Assembly (NCBI GenBank): GCA_036794825.1
Contig: DAIRGA010000039.1
Coordinates: forward strand, 1-37,171
Source of the DNA: RZYY01 sp036794825
GTDB lineage: Bacteria; Bacteroidota; Bacteroidia; Bacteroidales; 4484-276
Direction: 5' to 3'
DNA length: 37,171 nucleotides
Both the position numbers and the translations under genes were made by a program. Positions 24,196-32,400 of this stretch are shown one piece after another. Numbering within the stretch: position 1 is the stretch's first letter; every line of letters begins with the position of its first letter. The notes beneath the pieces were generated by a model that had not been told where the DNA came from, ran no database searches, and saw nothing but the letters and a program-made list of their open reading frames with translations.

Positions 24196-26163
24196 TTAAA
24201 GATTATGGATGAACTCATCCAGGGTAATACTGTTGGCAAGGTTCAGCTTTTTGCGCAAGCGGTAGCGTGACGTATTTACCGATTCGGGAGAGATGTTCAT
24301 CAGGCGGGCAATTTCTTTTGTTGTCAGGTTCAGTTTCAGATAGGCACACAATTGAAGATCATTTTGCGTAAGGCCTCCGTCTGCTTTTCTCAACTTATCA
24401 AAAAACGATTTGTGTACCGATTCAAACCTAATCCTGAATTGTTCCCATTGCGTTTCCATATCGGTTTGGCGGTCGATCTCTGTAATGATCTCCCTGGCTT
24501 TCTCTGATCCTATTCCATCATCAGCAATTTTGATTTCTTCGGCCAGTTTTTTGAGTTGTTCAAAAACCTCATTCTTACTGGCAATCAGCATGGTAGCCGA
24601 AACCAGCTCATGCTTTTTTTGGTCAAGGCTTTTAGCCTGTAATTTCCTGATTTCTTCTTCTGCAAATAGTGTCTCCTGCAAATTCCTGTTCTTTTCCTCA
24701 CTGGCATTAAGTTTCATCTGCGAAATTACAGTCTCCTTATCAAATAGTTCACTCTTTTGCCTTAGTGTGTAACGCTTAAGCCGGAACATGAAAAAAAACG
24801 AGATAGCCATGATGGCAAAAATGATGGCCACCAGAGTCAACAGGCGGTTTCGCAGGAGTTGAACCCTTTGTCTTTCGCGCAGTATCACGTTCTCTTTCTC
24901 CTTCATCTCGGTGTCGTAAAGCGTCTGCAATTCGATGATTTTTGCAGCGCTCTCTTCATTAAAAATCGAATCGCTCAGCGCCCGGTACTTCATCAAATAT
25001 TCAAAAGCCTCCTTCCATCTTTCTTCAGCACTGTAATGCTTCTGCAGATTATCATAGTTGGCCAGGGTTAGTTTCTTCAATCCCAACGTTTGGGATAATT
25101 CAATACTTTGGAGGAGTAATGGTAGGGCATCAGGATCATTTTGAAGCAATTTAAGCGATCCTAAATTGTTGAGAGCAACAGCCTCGCCCGATCTATCCCC
25201 TGCCTGGTGCGAAATCCTGAGTGTGGAGGTATAATATTCTTCGGCAAGCCCGGGATTGTTCTCCTCTTTGGCGATGAGTCCAAGATTGTTGTAAATCTTA
25301 ATCAGGCCCGCCGGGTCGGTATTTATTTCTTCCTTGATGGCCAGGCTTCGCAGGAAAAATTCCCTGGCTTTTTTGTAATCCCCGGTTTCGAAGTAGATGA
25401 TTCCAATGTTGTTTAAAACGTTGGCTTCTTCTTTTCGATTCCCGTCTTTTCTATGATAATCAAGAGATTGGGTAAGGTATTCGATGGCTTTGCTGTAGTT
25501 TTTCTGTTGAATAAGTACATTGCTGAGGTTCATCAGTAAAATGCCTGATAAATTGTTGTTTTTCATATCATTAGCTAATCGCAAGGCCCGGTAGAAGTAA
25601 TTCGATGCCTCATCCGGGTTCCCTTCGATGTAATTCAGATTGCCAATATTTATCAGGTTATTAATGATTCCGGTAGTATCGCCAGCTTTCTCGCGTAGTT
25701 CAAGGGATTTTGAAAACAGATCATGCGCCAGGGGATAATTCTTCTGGTCAACATACCATTGTGCTCTGATGGAGAGCGATTTGGCTGCTTCGGGAAATGC
25801 CCCGGCTGCCAGGTAGAGATCAGCAGCTTTTGCCGAATTCTCCAAAAAGCCATCTTCATTACCCCTTTTCCGCTCAATCAGGCTGTAGTTGTTGTAGCAA
25901 TCAGCCATCTTTTGATGCATATGGTTGTCTTGGGCAATTTCCAAAATGGAATCCACCGTTAGGCGGGCGGCATCCAATTGGTTTGTTTTTACGAAACCTG
26001 CCAGATTTTTACTTAACTCTGCAATTCGCAGTGAATCAGCGCTGGACTGGGCCGGAAGGAGGGTTGCAGAAAAAAGTAGCCACACCCAAAGGAAACAAGT
26101 CAATTTACATCTGAAGCTGCCTGAGACGTCTTTCCACAAAAATTTTCCAAAAAATCTATACAT
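24196..26163 (-). CDS. TPR transmembrane regulator with LuxR-like HTH (second copy)
   Basis: 655-residue protein with the same plan as the one at 3804-5540: N-terminal signal sequence (about 20-39, LTCFLWVWLLFSATLLPAQ), about eight TPR repeats (about 60-400; for example EASNYFYRALRLANDM, GDYKKAREFFLRSLAI), a transmembrane helix (about 438-460, LLTLVAIIFAIMAISFFFMF), a long charged coiled coil (about 465-545), and a C-terminal HTH (about 608-645) with LQLCAYLKLNLTTKEIARLM and SVNTSRYRLRKKLN. The domain order implies periplasmic or surface sensing by the TPRs and DNA binding in the cytoplasm. It is divergent from maeB across a 401-nt gap and convergent with the GH16 gene. The target is unknown. 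A TAnnTTTG box on its strand occurs at 26274-26281, without a clear -33 element. Confidence 0.85.
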   Translation of the reverse strand: MYRFFGKFLWKDVSGSFRCKLTCFLWVWLLFSATLLPAQSSADSLRIAELSKNLAGFVKTNQLDAARLTVDSILEIAQDNHMHQKMADCYNNYSLIERKRGNEDGFLENSAKAADLYLAAGAFPEAAKSLSIRAQWYVDQKNYPLAHDLFSKSLELREKAGDTTGIINNLINIGNLNYIEGNPDEASNYFYRALRLANDMKNNNLSGILLMNLSNVLIQQKNYSKAIEYLTQSLDYHRKDGNRKEEANVLNNIGIIYFETGDYKKAREFFLRSLAIKEEINTDPAGLIKIYNNLGLIAKEENNPGLAEEYYTSTLRISHQAGDRSGEAVALNNLGSLKLLQNDPDALPLLLQSIELSQTLGLKKLTLANYDNLQKHYSAEERWKEAFEYLMKYRALSDSIFNEESAAKIIELQTLYDTEMKEKENVILRERQRVQLLRNRLLTLVAIIFAIMAISFFFMFRLKRYTLRQKSELFDKETVISQMKLNASEEKNRNLQETLFAEEEIRKLQAKSLDQKKHELVSATMLIASKNEVFEQLKKLAEEIKIADDGIGSEKAREIITEIDRQTDMETQWEQFRIRFESVHKSFFDKLRKADGGLTQNDLQLCAYLKLNLTTKEIARLMNISPESVNTSRYRLRKKLNLANSITLDEFIHNL

Positions 26164-26522
26164 ATTTGTTTACCAGAAAGTTACAACCAACACGGTTGTT
26201 TGCTGCTTTCGGGAGTGGTTTTTAAAATACCTATTGCCATTTGTAGTTTCCCGAACTTTTGTTTTTTTGAGCTCAAAGATAGGTGTTTCTTTTAGTTGCA
26301 GAGATGTCAGTACAAGACTTTTTTGGCATAAACCCGCTACAGCCGCCACTTTTAGCTGAAAATCAGAAATATGGCAAAATCTCCCATCGGTTTGGCAGCC
26401 TCAAATTTATAAACGTTCTACATAAACTCTTATGGTTTGATAATCAATGCTATAGGATACTGATGCTGTAATGATCGGATTGAAAATTAGAACAATAGGG
26501 TCTTGAATTGCTAAGTATTGAT

Positions 26523-26530
26523 TAGTTTTG
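26523..26530 (+). promoter_or_regulatory. Candidate -7 element of maeB (TAGTTTTG)
   Basis: Matches TAnnTTTG 35 nt before the start codon. The nearest upstream TTG (26503-26505) gives a short 17-nt spacer, so the -33 element is uncertain. The rest of 26164-26522 is AT-rich and shows no gene. Confidence 0.45.
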
Positions 26531-26564
26531 TATTGTTAACTTATTAACATAAACCAAAACTTTT

Positions 26565-28889
26565 ATGGATACGCTCGACAATTTATTCAGGAAAGATGCC
26601 CTCTCTTATCACGCAGAAGGCCGTCCTGGCAAGCTTGAAGTAATTCCTTCAAAGCCCTATTCAACAAAGCGTGACCTGTCGCTGGCCTACACTCCGGGGG
26701 TTGCCGACCCTTGTCTGAAGATCAAGGATAATCCGGATGACGTGTATAAATACACCATGAAGGGCAACCTAGTGGCTGTAATCTCCAACGGCACTGCAGT
26801 GCTGGGGCTTGGTGATATCGGCGCACTGGCCGGTAAGCCTGTAATGGAGGGAAAGGGGCTGCTGTTCAAGATCTTTGCCGATATTGATGTTTTCGATATC
26901 GAAGTTGATCTTAAGGATCCGCAGAAGTTCATTGACACGGTTGTGGCCATTGCTCCAACTTTTGGGGGGATAAACCTCGAAGACATCAAGGCGCCTGAAT
27001 GTTTTGAGATCGAGGAAAAGATTCAGGCAGCTGTTGACATCCCCATCATGCACGACGACCAGCATGGGACGGCCATTATTACATCCGCAGGATTGCTCAA
27101 TGCCGTAAAACTCACCGGAAAGAAAATCGAAGAGATGAAGATTGTGGTGAATGGAGCGGGTGCATCGGCCATCTCCTGCACGAGGCTTTACCAGAAACTG
27201 GGCGCCAAATCCGAAAACATAGTCATGCTCGATAGTAAAGGAGTGCTACGCCGCGATCGTACCGACCTGAACTACATGAAAAAACAATTCGCTACCGACA
27301 GAGATATCCATACTCTGGCAGAAGCCATCGAAGGCGCTGATATGTTCCTTGGACTTTCAACAGCAGGGGTGCTCAAAAAGGAACTTTTACTGAAGATGGC
27401 TCCTAATCCGGTTGTTTTTGCGCTGGCCAACCCGGTTCCCGAAATCATGTACGATGAGGCTCTTTCGGTTCGCGACGATCTGGTTATGGCCACTGGCCGT
27501 TCAGATTACCCAAACCAGATCAACAATGTGCTTGGCTTTCCCTTCATCTTCCGCGGCGCCATGGACGTAAAAGCCACCTGCATAAACGACGAGATGAAAC
27601 TGGCAGCCTCCTACGCTCTCGCCGAACTAGCCACCGAACCCGTGCCCGACGAAGTGAACGTAGCCTATCATGCGGCCAACTTCGTTTTTGGAAAAGACTA
27701 TATCATCCCCAAACCGTTTGATCCAAGACTCATCACCAGGCTGGCGCCTGCCGTGGCAAAAGCAGCAATGGAGTCAGGCGTGGCCCGCAAACCAATCACC
27801 GACTGGGAGGCTTACAACGAATTCCTTCTGAAAAAGATGGGTACTACCAACCCCATCACCCGCCAGATCCGCCATCGCGCCAAAGAAGAACCAAAACGCG
27901 TGGTATTTTCGGATGCAGAAAATTATAAAATGTTGAAAGCAGCCGAGTTTGTGCTGAACCAGAAAGCTGCTTTCCCGATTCTGCTTGGCGATGAGCAAAA
28001 AATCAAGGAATTGATTGAATATCACGAACTTGATATTCCAAACCCTGAAATTCTTGACCCACGCTCCAAATCTGAGGAAGAGAGAAGAAAACAGTTTGCC
28101 GAATTGCTCTTCAACAAGCGAAACCGTAAAGGCATGTCTTTGTATACCGCATTCGACAGGTTACACCACCGCAACTACTTTGCACCGATGCTGGTCGAGA
28201 CCGGCTATGCCGACGCTATGGTTTCCGGCCTCACCAACAATTATCCGGATGCCATTCGTCCGGCTATCGAAGTAATCGGTAAGAAACCCGAGGCCAGCCT
28301 GGTTTCGGGGATGTATATCATCAACACCAAGTCAGGACCCCTTTTCCTTTCCGATTGCACAGTGAATAAAGAACCCAACACCGAGCAGCTCGTCGAAATT
28401 GCCCTGCAGACCGCATTCGCCGTGAAGCAATTCAATGTCGCGCCTCGTCTCGCAATGGTGACTTATTCCAACTTCGGTTCTAACCGCGGACGCATCCCCG
28501 ATATGGTTGCCGATGCCGTAAGAATACTTCACCGTGATTATCCAAAATTGATTGTTGACGGTGAAATACAAGCCGATGTTGCTCTTAACGCCGAAATGCT
28601 CCAGGAAAACTTCCCATTTACAAAACTCAAGGATGGCCCTGCAAATACCCTAATTTTCCCCTATCTCACCGCTGGAAATATCGCCTACAAGCTATTGCGC
28701 GAAGTCGGTAAATTTGATGTCATCGGCCCGATCCTTAATGGAATGAATAAATCGGTTCATGTGCTTCATTTCGGTAACAGCGTCCAGGAAATCATCAACA
28801 TGGTAATGGTAGCCGTACTCGATGCCCAATGTGTCCAAAACCGCAACAAAGTAAGATGCAAAGACAATTTTATGGACACATTCAAATAA
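26565..28889 (+). CDS. maeB: NADP-dependent malic enzyme (MaeB type)
   Basis: 774-residue bifunctional-architecture malic enzyme that oxidatively decarboxylates malate to pyruvate, making NADPH in the cytoplasm. The malic N-terminal domain carries AYTPGVADPC (Y42), NGTAVLGLGDIGALAG and the Lys-bearing KPVMEGKGLLFK (91-102), with metal-ligand FADIDVFDIEVD and DDQHGTA (164-170). The NAD(P) domain has VVNGAGASAISC (194-205). From about 430 to the end runs a phosphotransacetylase-like domain (KRVVFSDAENYKML...), which in characterised MaeB proteins is a regulatory acetyl-CoA-binding module and not an active PTA. The length is as expected for MaeB. It is monocistronic, with its own terminator, and its base composition is more GC-rich than the flanking cargo genes, as for a conserved housekeeping gene. 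Confidence 0.95.
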   Translation: MDTLDNLFRKDALSYHAEGRPGKLEVIPSKPYSTKRDLSLAYTPGVADPCLKIKDNPDDVYKYTMKGNLVAVISNGTAVLGLGDIGALAGKPVMEGKGLLFKIFADIDVFDIEVDLKDPQKFIDTVVAIAPTFGGINLEDIKAPECFEIEEKIQAAVDIPIMHDDQHGTAIITSAGLLNAVKLTGKKIEEMKIVVNGAGASAISCTRLYQKLGAKSENIVMLDSKGVLRRDRTDLNYMKKQFATDRDIHTLAEAIEGADMFLGLSTAGVLKKELLLKMAPNPVVFALANPVPEIMYDEALSVRDDLVMATGRSDYPNQINNVLGFPFIFRGAMDVKATCINDEMKLAASYALAELATEPVPDEVNVAYHAANFVFGKDYIIPKPFDPRLITRLAPAVAKAAMESGVARKPITDWEAYNEFLLKKMGTTNPITRQIRHRAKEEPKRVVFSDAENYKMLKAAEFVLNQKAAFPILLGDEQKIKELIEYHELDIPNPEILDPRSKSEEERRKQFAELLFNKRNRKGMSLYTAFDRLHHRNYFAPMLVETGYADAMVSGLTNNYPDAIRPAIEVIGKKPEASLVSGMYIINTKSGPLFLSDCTVNKEPNTEQLVEIALQTAFAVKQFNVAPRLAMVTYSNFGSNRGRIPDMVADAVRILHRDYPKLIVDGEIQADVALNAEMLQENFPFTKLKDGPANTLIFPYLTAGNIAYKLLREVGKFDVIGPILNGMNKSVHVLHFGNSVQEIINMVMVAVLDAQCVQNRNKVRCKDNFMDTFK

Positions 28890-28911
28890 TTCAATATTGA
28901 CTAAGAATTCA

Positions 28912-28948
28912 AAAAGCCTCCGGTAAAAGTTGCCGGGGGCTTTTTTTT
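28912..28948 (+). terminator. Rho-independent terminator of maeB
   Basis: AAAAGCC-CCGG pairs with CCGG-GGCTTTT, with one bulge on each side of the loop, and is followed by eight T; it begins 23 nt after the stop codon. Confidence 0.85.
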
Positions 28949-29028
28949 CAGACTGACTGATTTTTTTTGACAGGGCCTAAACACCTGTTGTCTCGGGGCA
29001 GCCTGACCGGGTTTTCGGTTCCTATTAA

Positions 29029-29266
29029 TGATTCGTAACCACACTACTGACCGACTAAAATTTGTAAATCCACTGCGTGGAAATTTTGCAAATTGTAAAA
29101 TTCTCTACTACTTTATCCGCTACGCGGAATTCGCCGTAGGCGATGGATGAAAGTATTTTAGGAAAAGGTCACCCTAATTCTAAAAATATCCCGAATTTTC
29201 GGGATTAAAGAAATCAAGGGTTTCAGGACGATTTATTAATTTTACCTGGACAGTACTGATTCGTAA
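29029..29266. mobile_element. MITE-like element with target duplication
   Basis: A 10-bp direct repeat TGATTCGTAA (29029-29038 and 29257-29266) flanks about 218 bp that have imperfect inverted ends: TACTGACCGACTAAAATT near the left and, complemented, TACTGTCCAGGTAAAATT at the right. The left end CACTACTGACCGACTAAAA (29042-29060) nearly equals the sequence that interrupts the gene at 37118. Inside are further palindromes: a 20-bp imperfect one around GGAATTC near 29125 and ATCCCGAATTTTCGGGAT near 29188. There is no coding capacity. The rest of 28949-29434 shows no gene. Confidence 0.6.
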
Positions 29267-29434
29267 TGATCAAAATGGTGAGACCTTCCATTCCAAGTTT
29301 TGATCCTGCAAATTATTACTAAAAAATTTGCTGGTTTTTCTTGGATTGAATGATTTTATTGCTATAATTTTACAAAGATTAAATTCTAACCAAACTTACT
29401 CTAAGTTTCATTAATTCAATTAATTACGTTCATT

Positions 29435-32400
29435 ATGAAAAGTTTAAAATGGTTTTTGTGCTGGCTCTTGGTGTCTCCATTGCTCGCCAATGGTCAATGG
29501 ATGGTTCAGGATCCCGGATTCCCTGAACTTTACGAAATCAAACATGTGCAGGCTGTTACCCCTGATCTTGTGTGGATATGTGCGAACGATAATTCCGGAA
29601 TGGGACAGCCGCCTTATTATTCATTTACCCAGGATGGAGGAGCTACCTGGAATGCGGGATTGATTACAGATCAGTCAGGCCTGGTACCAGGGCATTTGTT
29701 TGCTTTCAATGGATTCCCCTATGCTTTTGCTGTGCTTTATAAAGCCAATGGGAGCATTGAAGCGCAGGCGGGTGTGTATGCTACATTTGACAATGGCGAG
29801 ACCTGGAACCGTCAGCCGGGAGCTTTTGAGCATCCGGAGGCCTTTCCCGACATAGTTTATTTCTGGAACACCTCGCAGGGTATTGCGATTGGTGACCCGG
29901 TGGACGGCGAGTTCGACATCTATCTGACCTCTGATCTTGGGACAAACTGGAATAAGTTGCCGGGAGCAGCTATCCCGGATCCGTTGCCCGGTGAAAATGC
30001 AATTGTACGCGTTTTTTCGGTAGTCGGGAACTCCATATGGTTTTCCACCACCAAAGGCAGGGTTTATAAATCCGAAAACAACGGACTTAACTGGAGTGTG
30101 AGTTCTTCTCCGTTCAATGCACATACAAGGGTGGTTTTTACCTCTCCGCAGCAAGGTTATCTGCAGGATGTCGGAAGCTGGGAAACCACCGGGCTTGCTG
30201 AAACCAACGATGGAGGATCAACGTGGGAAACTGTGAACTTTAGCGGAAACCTGCTGAACTGGGACTTGAAATTCATCCCCGGAACAATTAACACTCTTTT
30301 ATCATCAGGGGCATACCTGAGGCTTGGCCTGACCATGAGCACTGATGGTGGAAACACATGGAACAGCGTTCTCGAAAATTATAAAATTGTCCAGATGGAC
30401 TGGCTCAACTGGCAAACCGGCTGGGTGGGCTGCATCCTGGATATTAATCCGGATAGCTGGAAATCGTTTCTTCTTAAATATAACGGACCAGGAATGGGTG
30501 ATTTTATGGTGAGCCCGCTGGAAATGGATTTTGGGGATATTTTTATCGGTCAATCCTCTGCTGTAGGTATTGTATTTACAAACCTGGGAACCGAACCGGT
30601 TGAGGTGATCTCGATTGAATCGTTGACTGATGAGTTTACAGTAGCACAATCTTCATTCGTTGTTGAACCAAACAGCCAATATGTTGTCAGTATTAATTTT
30701 TCACCCTCCGGCGAAGGTTACTTCGACGGGCAATTGAACATTACCTGCAATCACCCTGAGCTACCACAGTGGAACGCAATTTTGCATGGCCGGGGAGTAA
30801 CTCCTTCGGAATTTGTATTTGAACCTGGCTCTTTTGATGAGACTTTGTTGTCGGGAGAACAGGTGGTCAGAAATTTCAGCTTTACCAATAATAACGACAA
30901 CGCTTTTACCTGGGAAATTGAAACCGACTATTTGGCTCCACTTCAGACGCTGGGCTGGAATTATGGGTCAACACCTTTGGGCGCGGACGATGGAATTCTT
31001 GGCGCAGCGCCTGATTATGCAATGTTTATTAAAGATATCAAATTGGAACCTGATTTTACATGGGCAATACTCAGGTTTGGATATGACGATGGTATCCGGG
31101 TATGGGTAAATGGAACTTTGGTATTTGATGATCTTTATGCCAACAACCCAGTATATTATTGGAATCAGGAAGTTGACATTACTGAGTGGTTGATACAGGG
31201 AACCAATCGTATTTCCGTAGCAGTATTCAATGGCGTTTTCAACGGAGGCGGGGACGGAGGTTTTGATTGCGAGCTGGAAATTGATGGGCAATACCTGATT
31301 AAGCGTGGGGATGAAAATTTTGACGAACCGGAAGCGATGTGGTTTTATTTTGGAGAAACAGCTCAGCAGCTGATCCCGCCGGATGATATTCATGAGAAGA
31401 AATGGTGGGATAAGGAATATGGCCGATATCAATGGCTTTCTGTTAACCAGGCCGGAAGTTCGGCCACTGGCAATCAATTTGCAATGCTGGGTTGGAACCC
31501 AATGCCGTCGCCCATCGGCGGTGATGGAATTATATTATCCAACGGCCCTGATAATGCATTTTTCATTAAGGATGTTGAAATTGACAACCCCGGTGATAAT
31601 GCCACACTGTACCTGGCTTTCGACGATGGCTGCCAGGTTTATATCAACGGATCGCTCGCTTTCGACTTTTGGGATGGTGATCCTGGAGCGGAATACTGGA
31701 ATGAGATTCTGGATGCAACCGGCTGGTTTATCGAAGGGAGAAACAGGATCAGCATTGTGGTTTACAACGGAATGTATGGCGGATGTTGCGCCGGCTATCT
31801 TGATGTACTGCTTGATGTGGGCGATCAGATGATCATCGGTCCGGGTGTGTGGTTTCCCAACGAACCGATCTCTTCGTGGCTGGTTTTTGGCCAAACAGGG
31901 CAGATACTTGAGCCTGGACAAGATAATGCTGGCCGCCCCTGGTATGTTTTTGATTACGCTTTGGGCGGAGGAAACACACTGGCCGGATTAGGCTGGATAT
32001 TGAACTCCACTCCGGTACTTGATGGTTTCCCCTCACTTGGCAATGCCCCCGACAACGCCCAATTCATAAAAGATATCAGTGTCGGGGAATTTGAATCGGC
32101 CACACTGTCTCTCTCTTTCGATGACGGATGCCGGGTATGGATCAATGGAAATCTGGAGTTTGATTTTGCCTACGAAGTGCATGGCACAAATTACTGGGAT
32201 CAGGAGGTAGATGTGTCGTGGTTATTGCAACAGGGCACGAACCGAATTGCTATTGAGGTTTATAACGGCATCTATGGTGGCGGTGGCCCCGGAGGTTTCG
32301 ATTGCCAGCTATTGGTGGACGAAATCCCTGTTATCATGCGTGGTGATGAAAATCAAGGTGCTCCCGAAGCAATGTGGTTTATGTACGGCAAGACGGGAGA

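Noticed and set aside
23921..24239. Two overlapping minus-strand frames of 73 and 82 residues
   Set aside because: They translate the CTCTGTG repeat hairpin and give Cys/Phe-rich peptides that mirror the repeat; one runs into the regulator gene. Spurious.
27900..28880. PTA-like half of MaeB as a separate phosphotransacetylase gene
   Set aside because: The frame is continuous with the malic enzyme and the fused architecture is standard for MaeB.
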